From the NCBI GenBank assembly GCA_902515155.1, contig CABXTT010000008.1, forward strand, positions 1 through 43,872: DNA of 43,872 nucleotides, given 5' to 3'. The notes under the pieces were generated by a model. It saw nothing but the letters and a program-made list of their open reading frames with translations, was not told the DNA's origin and did no database searches. A program made the translations under genes and the position numbers. Shown in pieces: positions 9,323 to 18,914 of this stretch. Source of the DNA: an uncultured SAR86 cluster bacterium. Lineage in GTDB: Bacteria; Pseudomonadota; Gammaproteobacteria; Magnimaribacterales; D2472. Every line of letters starts with the position of its first letter. The stretch's first letter is position 1.

Positions 9323-10990
9323 ATGATTAAAGTAGGGTTGATTATTGATGAAAACAATTTGTCCAAGCAGGCAATAGACTTGATTAACAGAAGTAAAAAA
9401 TCAAGTAATTATGAAGTTTCAGTAATAATAAATCAAATTAACAAGGATAAAAAATCTTTTTTTAAGAGGCTATTAAACTATAAAAAAAAGAATGGGCTAT
9501 TAGGATTTTTAGCAAGATTTTTATGGACGCTTACATTAAAGATAGATCAATTAATATGCTCACTAATTTTCAAACACGAAAGTAATTTGATTTTAGATAG
9601 CATTGATAAAGAGAAATATGACTACTTAGACTGTCAACTCGACATATCAAATAGTGGCTACATATATAACTTTAAAGAAATTGATATAAACAAAATAAAA
9701 AATAAAAATTTAGATGTCTTAATTAGATTTGGAAGTGGGATTCTTCAGGGAGATATCTTAGACTTATGCAGATTTGGAATTTTATCCTTTCATCATGGTG
9801 ATAATTTTGTGAATAGAGGTGGCCCACCAGGTTTTTGGGAGGTATACAACAAGGAAGACTCCTCAGGGTTTATTATCCAACAATTGACCGAAGAAATAGA
9901 TGGAGGAAATATTTTACTAAGAGGAAGAATAACAACGTCTCCTATTTTTTCTAATAACCAATTTAGATTATATGAAAAGGCAAATATATTTATGCACATA
10001 ATTCTCGACAAGCTTGGAAATAATGATAACTTGCCTATATATTGGGATAAAAAACCTTACTCTTATCCATTATATAAAAACCCTAATGTATATGCTCAGT
10101 TCAAATACTTCTTTAACATCCTTCTGCCCTTTGTTTTTTTAAAATTTTTTAGAAGATTTGTTTTTAGAAAAAGAAGAAGATGGAATGTAGCATATCAATA
10201 TGTTGACAACTGGCGTGATGTTGTTCTGAGAAAATCAAAAACTATTAAAAATCCATCTAATAGATATTTAGCAGATCCTTTTGTATGGTCATATAATAAA
10301 CGAACTATTTGTTTTGTTGAGGATTATAGTTACGAAACTCAAAAAGGTCATATAGCAGCAATTGAAATTTCAAAAAAAGGTTACAAAATGCTTGGGGCTG
10401 TTTTAGAAGAAAATCATCATCTCTCGTATCCATTCATATTCGAATATGAAAATAAAATATATATGTGTCCAGAATCTGCAGATAACAAATCAATAGATGC
10501 TTATGTTTGTGAAGAATTTCCAACCAAATGGAAGCATCAAAAAAGATTAATGAACAATGTATGTGCAGCAGATACAAATATATTTATGATGGGTAATAAA
10601 TGGTGGCTATTTACAAGCATAGATACCTCTAAAATCGAAGAGAATTGTTCAGAACTACACATATTTTACTCTGAATCACCCATTACTGAAAATTGGATTC
10701 CCCACAAAAATAATCCAGTAATATTTGATTCAAAATTTGCTCGCAATGGAGGTTTAATTATTGAAGATAATGAGATATTTCGTGTTTTTCAAAAACAAAA
10801 AATTGATCTCTATGGAGCTTCAATGGGCATCGCAAAAATTAAAGTACTTAATGAGAATGAATATGAGGAACAAATTCTATTCAATATAACACCAAATTTT
10901 TTTAATAATATTAATGGCACACATAGTTATAATTATAAAAATGGTATCGTAGTTTTAGACTATGCTAAAAATGATAATGTAAAAAAATGA
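9323..10990 (+). CDS. Formyltransferase-fold N-terminal domain fused to a beta-propeller, GH43-like / glucosamine-inositolphosphorylceramide-transferase N-domain-like C-terminal region; putative surface glycan modification
   Basis: N-term: LIRFGSGILQGDILDL..GILSFHHGDNFVNRGGPPGFWEVYN..GFIIQQLTEEIDGGNILLRG (formyltransferase-like). C-term: NRYLADPFVWSYNKRTICFVEDYSYETQKGHIAAIEI..HHLSYPFIFEYENKIYMCPES..AADTNIFMMGNKWWLFTS (propeller blades). Confidence 0.7.
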   Translation: MIKVGLIIDENNLSKQAIDLINRSKKSSNYEVSVIINQINKDKKSFFKRLLNYKKKNGLLGFLARFLWTLTLKIDQLICSLIFKHESNLILDSIDKEKYDYLDCQLDISNSGYIYNFKEIDINKIKNKNLDVLIRFGSGILQGDILDLCRFGILSFHHGDNFVNRGGPPGFWEVYNKEDSSGFIIQQLTEEIDGGNILLRGRITTSPIFSNNQFRLYEKANIFMHIILDKLGNNDNLPIYWDKKPYSYPLYKNPNVYAQFKYFFNILLPFVFLKFFRRFVFRKRRRWNVAYQYVDNWRDVVLRKSKTIKNPSNRYLADPFVWSYNKRTICFVEDYSYETQKGHIAAIEISKKGYKMLGAVLEENHHLSYPFIFEYENKIYMCPESADNKSIDAYVCEEFPTKWKHQKRLMNNVCAADTNIFMMGNKWWLFTSIDTSKIEENCSELHIFYSESPITENWIPHKNNPVIFDSKFARNGGLIIEDNEIFRVFQKQKIDLYGASMGIAKIKVLNENEYEEQILFNITPNFFNNINGTHSYNYKNGIVVLDYAKNDNVKK

Positions 10991-10994
10991 AAAC

Positions 10995-11603
10995 ATGAAA
11001 ATTTGTATAGTTTTTGGTCACTACAACACTAAAGATTCCTTTAATGCATCTGTTAGAGATACCTTTATTGAAGAATCAAAAAAAATAGGACATGAAATAG
11101 ATTTAATTAATTTGTTTGATGAAGAGGAACAATTACCGTTTTACAGAAGTGATATAAATCCTCCTCCACAATTGGTAATGGATTACAGAAGCAGACTTGA
11201 AGAAGCAGATGTTATGTTTTTAATGAGTGCTTGTCATAATTTACGAATGAATGTGATTCTCGAAAATTGGATTGATTGGGTTCTGCATCCAACTTGGTTC
11301 TTTACTTATAAATCATTGCTTCCGGATAGCAAGTTTTTTGGGAACTATGGATATCCTGTTGCAGGAGCAATGAAAAATAAAATTGGTATTGTTTCAATGA
11401 CTTACGGCGGACCAATGGTGAGTTATTTTAACTTTTCTCTTTTTGACAATATTCCATATAGAAGATTAAAAAAGTCAGTATTCCAACTAGGAGGACTAAA
11501 AACTAAATATTTAAGATTCTATTCAGTTCTCCCAAATATGAAGAAAAGAGACTTTAATAAGAATATGCAAAAAGTAAGAAAGTTTGCAAGAAGTATCAAA
11601 TAA
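10995..11603 (+). CDS. Flavodoxin-fold NAD(P)H-dependent oxidoreductase / quinone reductase-like protein
   Basis: MKICIVFGHYNTKDSFNASVRDTFIEESKKIGHEIDLINLF; ILENWIDWVLHPTWFFTYKS; GIVSMTYGG. Confidence 0.72.
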   Translation: MKICIVFGHYNTKDSFNASVRDTFIEESKKIGHEIDLINLFDEEEQLPFYRSDINPPPQLVMDYRSRLEEADVMFLMSACHNLRMNVILENWIDWVLHPTWFFTYKSLLPDSKFFGNYGYPVAGAMKNKIGIVSMTYGGPMVSYFNFSLFDNIPYRRLKKSVFQLGGLKTKYLRFYSVLPNMKKRDFNKNMQKVRKFARSIK

Positions 11604-11615
11604 TAAAGCGAAACT

Positions 11616-12158
11616 ATGAACGACCCTCTAGATCTGAAAAAATACATAAGAAATGTTAAAGATTTTCCAATTGATGGAATTGAATTTAGAGATATAACTA
11701 GTTTAATCGAAACTCCTGAGGCATTTGTAAAGACATGTAAAGAGTTAGCACGTATCTCTAGAGAATTCAGTGCTACATCAATTGCAAGTATTGAAAGTAG
11801 AGGGTTTATTTTTGCAGGATCAATCGCTTGTGACTTAGCTTTACCGTTCGTATTGGCAAGAAAACCAGGAAAATTACCTAATAAAACTTTTAAAAAAGAC
11901 TTCGATCTAGAATACGGAAGTACATCAATTGAAATTCAGGAAAATACATCCTTTAAAGACTCTGATCGTGTGGTGATTATTGATGATTTGGTAGCTACTG
12001 GAGGAACAGCAATAGCTTGCGCAGAATTACTGACAGAAAATTTTGAAATTAAAAAATCAAATATTCTTATTCTAGGAGTTATTGATTTACCATCATTAGG
12101 CGGAAGCAATCTAATTAAAGATCAAGGTTATAATATTGAGACACTTGTTAGCTACTAG
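11616..12158 (+). CDS. apt: Adenine phosphoribosyltransferase
   Basis: YIRNVKDFPIDGIEFRDITSLIETPEAF; IESRGFIFAGSIA; VVIIDDLVATGGTA PRPP loop. Confidence 0.95.
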   Translation: MNDPLDLKKYIRNVKDFPIDGIEFRDITSLIETPEAFVKTCKELARISREFSATSIASIESRGFIFAGSIACDLALPFVLARKPGKLPNKTFKKDFDLEYGSTSIEIQENTSFKDSDRVVIIDDLVATGGTAIACAELLTENFEIKKSNILILGVIDLPSLGGSNLIKDQGYNIETLVSY

Positions 12159-12167
12159 ATATCAAGA

Positions 12168-13133
12168 ATGAAAAAAAATTACTTAAAAATACTAGTTATT
12201 ACCTTAGGTCTTAATTTTACTAATTTATCTGCAAATGATAGGCCTGAGTGGTTTATTCCTCCTCCTTTAAATCCTGAAGGAGTTCAGCTTGAAACTGTAA
12301 AGCTAGATGATGGTGTATATGCTCTTCTTTCAAACACTCCGTTTGCTGATAATGCGGGATTTATCGTTGGTAAAGATAGTGTTTTAGTTGTTGATGCTCA
12401 TTTTAATGGGAAGATGGCATCACAAATCATCACTGCCGTTAGGGAAGTAACAAATTTACCAATAGAGTACTTGGTCAATCTAAATGCATTTGGTGATCAT
12501 GTTTTTGGAAACTATGCCTTTCCTAAATCAACTAAAATCATTTCCCATGAAAAAACTCTCAATTTTTTAAAAGAAAACTCATTAGAAAAAAGAAAAAAAA
12601 TAATTTCTGTAACCGTTGAAGGTGATATGTCAATTTTTGATGGAGTAGAAGATAGGCTACCAGAGATAACCTTTTCGGATATATTACGAATAGATATGGG
12701 CAACAAAGTTGTCGAATTACACTTCTTTGGTCCAGGAATGTCTAGCAGCGATACGGTTTTATATTTGCCTGATTCAAAAATTGCATGGACCGGTAATTTA
12801 GTTTTTGGAAAAGGTAGCATTCCCTGGGCAAGAACTGAAAAGATATCAGAGTATCTTAAAACTATGAAAAAATTTGACAGCAAAATTAGCCCAAATATTA
12901 TAGTTTCAGGCCATGGAAAAATTGCAGACAAAACCATAATTGATAAATATATATCCTATTTAAGCAACGTAATTACTATTTCAGAAGAATTAACAAAAAA
13001 GAATATAAACATTAACTCTCATGTGCAAAAAATTTCGCTTAATTCAGATATTTATATAGAACCAAATATTGAAGACTTAATGGAAGGCTTTCATAAATGG
13101 AACATTCTTAACGGTTTCAAGCAAATCCAATAG
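12168..13133 (+). CDS. Exported metallo-beta-lactamase-fold protein with degenerate metal ligands
   Basis: N-terminal signal-like segment; MBL layout with the HxHxDH position reading NAFGDH, third-His position reading GPGMSSSDTV, and the TGD position reading TGN. Confidence 0.8.
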   Translation: MKKNYLKILVITLGLNFTNLSANDRPEWFIPPPLNPEGVQLETVKLDDGVYALLSNTPFADNAGFIVGKDSVLVVDAHFNGKMASQIITAVREVTNLPIEYLVNLNAFGDHVFGNYAFPKSTKIISHEKTLNFLKENSLEKRKKIISVTVEGDMSIFDGVEDRLPEITFSDILRIDMGNKVVELHFFGPGMSSSDTVLYLPDSKIAWTGNLVFGKGSIPWARTEKISEYLKTMKKFDSKISPNIIVSGHGKIADKTIIDKYISYLSNVITISEELTKKNININSHVQKISLNSDIYIEPNIEDLMEGFHKWNILNGFKQIQ

Positions 13134-13173
13134 AAAACCTTATTACCAATAATATCTTAAAAAATGATATTGA

Positions 13174-14472
13174 TTATAAGAAAATAAATTTCGAAAGAAA
13201 AACAAAAGTTAAAAACCATGCTCCAGAAGTTATCTTGTTAAACTCTCCAGAACCAACTTTTAGAGTTATATAAGATAGAAAGCCTAAAGCAATTCCATCA
13301 GCAATAGAAAAAGTTAATGGGATCATAACTATAATTATTAAAGCAGGTAAAAGATCTGATAATTTTTTCCAGTTTAAATTTTCCATTCCACTTAACATTA
13401 GTATTGCAACATAGATTAATGCGCCTGAAGTTGCATATACTGGAACCATTGCCGCTAGGGGTGAAAAAAATATTGCCAATAAAAATAAGAAACCAACCGT
13501 AACAGAAGTTAATCCTGTTCTTCCACCTGCTTCAACTCCAGCAGAACTTTCAACATAACTTGTTACAGGGGAACAACCAAAGAATGTACCAAGAATGCTA
13601 GCACTACTATCAACTTTTAGAGCTTTATCAAGATTAGATACATTACCATCTTTATCAACTAATCCAGCTCTTGACGCAACACCTAGCAAAGTTCCTGTGG
13701 TATCAAAAAGGTTCACAAAAAGAAACGACATAATTACACTTATCATTGCAATATCAAAGGCGCCTAAAATATCAAGTTTCATTAATGTTGGTGCAAGTGA
13801 GGGTGGGTATGCTAAGACACCTTGAAATTCTATTAAATTTAATAGAAGGGCAGCTAAAGTAACACCTAGTACTCCAATAATTATTGCTCCTGGAACTTTC
13901 CTTACAGCAAGGACTGAAATTAATAAAAACCCAAGGGCGGATAAAAAGGTCTCGTAACTTGAAAAATCACCAAGTCCTAAAAGAGTGGCATTGTTACTTA
14001 CAATAATGCCACCGCTTTTAAGGCCAATAAAGCCAATAAAAAGACCAACCCCAGATCCCATCGCTATTCTTAAGTTAAGAGGGATGCTATCTATCATCCA
14101 TCTTCTAATGCTGGTAACACTCATGATGAAAAATAAAACACCAGCTAAAAAGACTGCACCCAATGCTACTTCCCAAGGATATCCCATTTGACCCACAACC
14201 GTGTAGGTAAAGAAAGCGTTTAATCCCATTCCAGGCGCTAAGCCTACTGGCCAATTGGCAAAAAGACCCATAAACAGACATGCTATGCTCGCAGCAAGAC
14301 AAGTTCCAACAAAAATTGCACCCTGATCCATGCCACTTTCAGACATAATTTGTGGATTTACAAAAATAATATAGGCCATTGTTATAAATGTTGTAAATCC
14401 TGCTAAAAATTCTCTTTTAATGGTGGTATTATTATCTGAGAGTTTAAAAATCTGATCGATAGCTTGTTTCAT
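13174..14472 (-). CDS. NCS2-family purine (adenine/guanine/hypoxanthine-type) permease
   Basis: REFLAGFTTFITMAYIIFVNPQIM, GPGMGLNAFFTYTVV-like GLAPGMGLNAFF, LFVNLFDTTGTLLGVASRAG, GCSPVTSYVESSAGVEAGGRTGLTS. Confidence 0.93.
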   Translation of the reverse strand: MKQAIDQIFKLSDNNTTIKREFLAGFTTFITMAYIIFVNPQIMSESGMDQGAIFVGTCLAASIACLFMGLFANWPVGLAPGMGLNAFFTYTVVGQMGYPWEVALGAVFLAGVLFFIMSVTSIRRWMIDSIPLNLRIAMGSGVGLFIGFIGLKSGGIIVSNNATLLGLGDFSSYETFLSALGFLLISVLAVRKVPGAIIIGVLGVTLAALLLNLIEFQGVLAYPPSLAPTLMKLDILGAFDIAMISVIMSFLFVNLFDTTGTLLGVASRAGLVDKDGNVSNLDKALKVDSSASILGTFFGCSPVTSYVESSAGVEAGGRTGLTSVTVGFLFLLAIFFSPLAAMVPVYATSGALIYVAILMLSGMENLNWKKLSDLLPALIIIVMIPLTFSIADGIALGFLSYITLKVGSGEFNKITSGAWFLTFVFLSKFIFL

Positions 14473-14634
14473 ATAGTATAAATATTTTAGTTTTACTGAA
14501 GTATCTAAGTATACATTTTAAGACGAGTCAACATTAGGATGACTTTAAAATTTTTTGATAAATTTGATTAGATTTTTTGGCATGCATATTGCATAAATTT
14601 AACTATATATTCATATTAAATGGGGATTTAAAAA

Positions 14635-16917
14635 ATGAAATCAAAACTAGCTATTACTAATTTCAAAAACATCTTTTTTGCTTTGTTTTTGAGCACCAGT
14701 CTTGTTGCACAAGATGAACAATATGTCTTTGAGGAAATTATTGTTACTGCCGAAAAAAGAGATGAGAGCTTACAAGATCTTTCTCAGGCTGTAACAGTAT
14801 TAAGTTCAGAGGATCTCGATAATAGACAAATATCATCTTTTGTAGATATCAGTGCTATAGCTCCAGGCGTTAACGTTGCAAAAAATGAAGGTTTTAAAAC
14901 AGTAATAACTATAAGAGGTGTCGGTTATGAGACTAATCAAAATGCAATAGCAACTCCATCTGTTTCATATCATTTAGATGGTATTTATATAGCATCTCCT
15001 TACTCTCTTCAAACTGAGTTCATGGACTTAGAAAGAATTGAAGTTTTACGTGGTCCACAAGGAACCTTATTTGGACAGAATTCTACTGGGGGCGCTATAA
15101 ACGTGATAACCTCAGTTCCCTCTCTAGATGAAAGCACTTCTTACGCTGATGTTACATTTGGGGACTATAGCTTACTTAAAACAAGAGCTTCATTTAACAG
15201 ACCAATTAATGAGAGTGTGGCTGTAAGAGCATCTTTTATAACAAACAAAAGAGATGGATTTACTGATAATTTAAGTACGGGTCAAGATTTAGATGATGCA
15301 GATAGTATTTCAGCAAGAGTTAGACTCTTATATCAACCATCAGATACCTTTAGAGCAAACTTCACTGCACAAATATTTGACGAAAATAGAAATGGCTCAG
15401 CTCAGAAAGGCCTTTTAGATTCAACTCCAAATCCAAGAGAGTTAAGACAAGATTCACAAACTGAGCATAAACTTGAGGCTTCTCTGTATAGTGCAGTTTT
15501 GGAATGGGATTTCGATGCCTATAGCATTAAATCACTAACTAGTTACCAAGAAGACGATATTCTTGTTCGAAGAGATAACGACAGAAATGATGCCGCATAT
15601 TTGGCACCTTTTGCTCAACTACCTAGTGAATATGATCCTGAAACAAATAAACAAACTACCATTACTCATGAGTTCAATATTGTTTCAGCAGAACCTTATA
15701 TGGGTAAATTAGACTGGATAGCAGGATTTTTCTATTTAGATACGGAAATTGATATAAGTATTCGTGAAAGATTAGATTTTGCTTGGGATGGTTTTGATCC
15801 AATTGTTGTAAGTGAAGTTCTTGCGTATGGTGGAGATGTTGGTTTTATATCTGATTCAAAACCTGAGAGAGAATCTACTTCTATCTACGGACAAGGAACA
15901 TGGAATCATAGCGATACTTTACGATCAGTCTTTGGTGTTAGATACACTGAAGATGAAGTCTATAGTGAAGTTACTAATTTCTTTGGAAGGGGTGGCACAG
16001 ATATTCTGTCAGTAGACGGAAGCAAAGTTACTACTAGAATTGTTATAGAGAAAGATCTTGATGATAACAGAATGGTATATGCCTCATACTCCAAGGGTTA
16101 TAAACCTGGAGGCTCTAATTTAACTTATGGTAGAGAAGATGTTGTTGCTCCAATTGTAGTATTACCAACATTTGAAGAAGAAGTTGTTGATGCTTATGAA
16201 TTTGGTATAAAAGCAGAACTTCCTGGAGGACGAACAAGAATAAATTCTGCCTTTTTCTATTACGATTATGAAGGTCTTCAATATCAAGCAACAGACCCAG
16301 AGTTATTTGAAGGTGGTGTAAATAATATACCTGAATCAGAAATATATGGAGCTGAAATAGAGCTTTCAACTTTTATAACTGACTCAATGATATTAGATGC
16401 AAGTATGTCATGGATAGAAACAGAAATTACTGCAGATCACTTTGCACTAGATAACGTTCAATCTGATATAGCTACGAATGCTTTATTAGGACAAGGAGTA
16501 AATCAATTTAGCGATCAAGTACAAATAGCTCGTGCTGCAGAAATAACAAATGTAAAAGGAAATGAGCTTGCAAAGACACCTAACTTTACTGCTAACCTTT
16601 CATTGACCTGGCAAAGATATATTGAAAATTGGGGTGAAATGAGTAACTCACTTCAATATACCTACAGAGGTGATTTTAAGCATAGAATGTTTAATAACCC
16701 TCTAACAGATATGGTTCCAGACTATGAAGTAATTGATTTGGTTATGGGTTATATGCCTGACTCAAACAGTGATTTAAAATATGAATTTGTTGCAAAGAAT
16801 CTTACTGATGAAGATGGAACAAATGCAAGATTCACAGATGTTTTTGGAGTTGGTGCAACAGGGGTTGAGCTAATTGGACCAAGACAAATCATGCTTCGAG
16901 TTAAATTAGCTTTTTAA
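14635..16917 (+). CDS. TonB-dependent receptor
   Basis: Signal peptide; TonB box EEIIVTAEKR; plug ITIRGVGYE, ERIEVLRGPQGTLFGQNSTGGAINVIT; C-terminal beta-strand ending RVKLAF. Confidence 0.95.
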   Translation: MKSKLAITNFKNIFFALFLSTSLVAQDEQYVFEEIIVTAEKRDESLQDLSQAVTVLSSEDLDNRQISSFVDISAIAPGVNVAKNEGFKTVITIRGVGYETNQNAIATPSVSYHLDGIYIASPYSLQTEFMDLERIEVLRGPQGTLFGQNSTGGAINVITSVPSLDESTSYADVTFGDYSLLKTRASFNRPINESVAVRASFITNKRDGFTDNLSTGQDLDDADSISARVRLLYQPSDTFRANFTAQIFDENRNGSAQKGLLDSTPNPRELRQDSQTEHKLEASLYSAVLEWDFDAYSIKSLTSYQEDDILVRRDNDRNDAAYLAPFAQLPSEYDPETNKQTTITHEFNIVSAEPYMGKLDWIAGFFYLDTEIDISIRERLDFAWDGFDPIVVSEVLAYGGDVGFISDSKPERESTSIYGQGTWNHSDTLRSVFGVRYTEDEVYSEVTNFFGRGGTDILSVDGSKVTTRIVIEKDLDDNRMVYASYSKGYKPGGSNLTYGREDVVAPIVVLPTFEEEVVDAYEFGIKAELPGGRTRINSAFFYYDYEGLQYQATDPELFEGGVNNIPESEIYGAEIELSTFITDSMILDASMSWIETEITADHFALDNVQSDIATNALLGQGVNQFSDQVQIARAAEITNVKGNELAKTPNFTANLSLTWQRYIENWGEMSNSLQYTYRGDFKHRMFNNPLTDMVPDYEVIDLVMGYMPDSNSDLKYEFVAKNLTDEDGTNARFTDVFGVGATGVELIGPRQIMLRVKLAF

Positions 16918-16983
16918 AGTTTAATAATACAAATTATTTCATTATTTAAAGCTAATATTCTCTAAAGAATTTATAATTAATAA

Positions 16984-17547
16984 ATGGAAAAGCTATTTAT
17001 TAAATCTAGTGAATTATTAGAAGATTCGTTCAGTCTCGCTTGGAATGTCTACCAAAGTGGCTATAGGCCTAACTATATAATTGGTGTATGGAGAGGTGGA
17101 GCACCTGTTGGTATAGCTGTTCAAGAATTTTTAGATGTGCTTGATGTTCCATCGGATCATATAGCTATCAGAACCTCATATTACTCAGGTATTAATGAAA
17201 CAAAAGATGAAGTTTCTGTCTATGGCCTTAATTACGTTATTCGTAAACTTGAATCTGAGGATTCTTTATTAATTGTAGATGACGTTTACGACACAGGACT
17301 ATCTGTTGAGCAAATAGTTACTGATCTAAAAAAAGCTTGCAAAAAAAATACCCCAGAAATTAGAGTAGCAACTCCTTTTTACAAGCCTAATAAAAATAAA
17401 AGTGGAAAAAAGCCTGACTATTTTCTTCATGAAACAGATAAATGGCTTGTTTTTCCTCATGAATTGGAAGGTTTAACGATAGATGAAATTAAAGAAAACA
17501 AACCTGAGTTAAAAAATCTTTTATCAAAGATAAAGCCTATAATCTGA
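16984..17547 (+). CDS. Purine phosphoribosyltransferase-family protein (hypoxanthine/xanthine type likely)
   Basis: YIIGVWRGGAPVGIAVQEFL; LLIVDDVYDTGLSVEQI PRPP-binding motif. Confidence 0.85.
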   Translation: MEKLFIKSSELLEDSFSLAWNVYQSGYRPNYIIGVWRGGAPVGIAVQEFLDVLDVPSDHIAIRTSYYSGINETKDEVSVYGLNYVIRKLESEDSLLIVDDVYDTGLSVEQIVTDLKKACKKNTPEIRVATPFYKPNKNKSGKKPDYFLHETDKWLVFPHELEGLTIDEIKENKPELKNLLSKIKPII

Positions 17548-17582
17548 ATAATACATTTTTCAATTGAGGGGAATTGAAGTAA

Positions 17583-18902
17583 ATGGAAAAGCAAAATACG
17601 CATAAAAAAAGTTATAGAACATTTGTATTAATTCTTCTGACCATTGTTTATGGTTTTAACTTCATAGATCGTCAAATTGTTGGGATACTAGCTCCATTTA
17701 TTCAAGAAGATTTAGGACTAACAAATACTGAGTTAGGCCTACTTATAGGACTTGCCTTTGCAGTTTTATATACTACAGTTGCAATTCCAATTGCCTGGTT
17801 AGCTGATCGCTATAACAGAGTTAATATATTATCAATTGCACTAGCAACATGGAGCGGTTTTACAGCCTTAACAGGCCTTGCAAATAACTTTTTCCAAATA
17901 GCTATTGCGAGAATGGGTGTTGGCATAGGTGAAGCTGGAGGCAGTCCTCCATCTCATTCAATAATCTCTGATATGTATTCGAAGGAAGAAAGAGCTGGGG
18001 CATTAGGCGTCTACTCTATGGGCATACCTTTAGGAATAATGGCTGCTTATTTTGCAACAGCTGCACTTTTAGGTAGCTCAAGCGATGATGTAGATTGGAG
18101 AAAAATTTTTATTTTCCTTGGTCTTACTGGTATAGCTTTGGCAGTTGTTGTTAGGTTGGTCCTAAGAGAGCCAATCAGAGGAGCAATGGAATTTGAAGAA
18201 AAAGTTGAAATTGTCCAGCCTCCATTTTTAGAATCCTTAAAGATTCTTTTAAAAATTCCAGCATGGTGGGCAATGTGTTTCGGTATAGCTTTGGGCTCTT
18301 TTGCATCTTATTCTTCTTCTGCTTTTCATACTAAATTTCTAATAGCTCTAGATCCAACATTTAATTTTCAAACTCTTGTAATTATTTTAGGAATTATTAA
18401 TGGTGTTGCATATGTCGGCGGTACTTATTTTGGGGCAAAATTAGCAGATAAGTGGGGTAAAAAAGATATCAGAGCCTATGGATGGGTTCCTGCTATTGCA
18501 ATTACCTTGTGTCTTCCAATTGGTATTATAAGTTTTTGGGTTGATTCTGTAGAGATGAATTTGTTTTGGAGTGCTTTATTTTTAGTTTTCATAGGGGTAT
18601 ATCTAGGTCCTAGTTTTGCTATTGCACAAACACTTGCACCAATTAAGATGCGAGCTATGTCCACTGCATTATTTTTTTTCATATTAAATATGATCGCACT
18701 TGGGGGCGGACCAACTTTTACTGGTTGGTTAATAGATGTTTTTAAAGAAAACTATAATGACTTAGAATCTATGCGATATGCAATGTCAGTAACTTTTTGT
18801 ATTTTTATACCTTCAGTTTTAAGTTTTCTAATTGTTTCAAAAGTATTACCTGAAGATTGGAGTGCTGCTGAAAAACGAAATTTAGAATCAACAACAGAAT
18901 AA
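17583..18902 (+). CDS. MFS transporter, spinster-like
   Basis: YGFNFIDRQIVGILAPFIQEDLGLTNTELGLL; AIPIAWLADRYNRVNIL; RMGVGIGEAGGSPPSHSIISDMY. Confidence 0.9.
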   Translation: MEKQNTHKKSYRTFVLILLTIVYGFNFIDRQIVGILAPFIQEDLGLTNTELGLLIGLAFAVLYTTVAIPIAWLADRYNRVNILSIALATWSGFTALTGLANNFFQIAIARMGVGIGEAGGSPPSHSIISDMYSKEERAGALGVYSMGIPLGIMAAYFATAALLGSSSDDVDWRKIFIFLGLTGIALAVVVRLVLREPIRGAMEFEEKVEIVQPPFLESLKILLKIPAWWAMCFGIALGSFASYSSSAFHTKFLIALDPTFNFQTLVIILGIINGVAYVGGTYFGAKLADKWGKKDIRAYGWVPAIAITLCLPIGIISFWVDSVEMNLFWSALFLVFIGVYLGPSFAIAQTLAPIKMRAMSTALFFFILNMIALGGGPTFTGWLIDVFKENYNDLESMRYAMSVTFCIFIPSVLSFLIVSKVLPEDWSAAEKRNLESTTE

Positions 18903-18914
18903 TTTCTAATCATC

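Noticed and set aside
9108-11610. Mobile element carrying the formyltransferase fusion
   Set aside because: No transposase, integrase, terminal inverted repeats or target duplication seen; islet status is only a hypothesis
12512-12937. 141-aa antisense ORF inside the degenerate MBL gene
   Set aside because: Fully embedded opposite a convincing gene; low-complexity hydrophobic translation with no recognised motif
13147-13175. Possible bidirectional terminator (aatatc..gatatt) between the MBL and NCS2 genes
   Set aside because: Only about 6 A/T-rich base pairs, no T-run, partly at the NCS2 stop; too weak in AT-rich DNA
14473-14634. Purine riboswitch upstream of the NCS2 permease
   Set aside because: No purine-aptamer core pattern recognised; would need an Rfam/Infernal scan to exclude fully
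16115-16369. 84-aa Leu/Gln-rich antisense ORF in the TonB receptor
   Set aside because: Compositional artefact of the opposite strand
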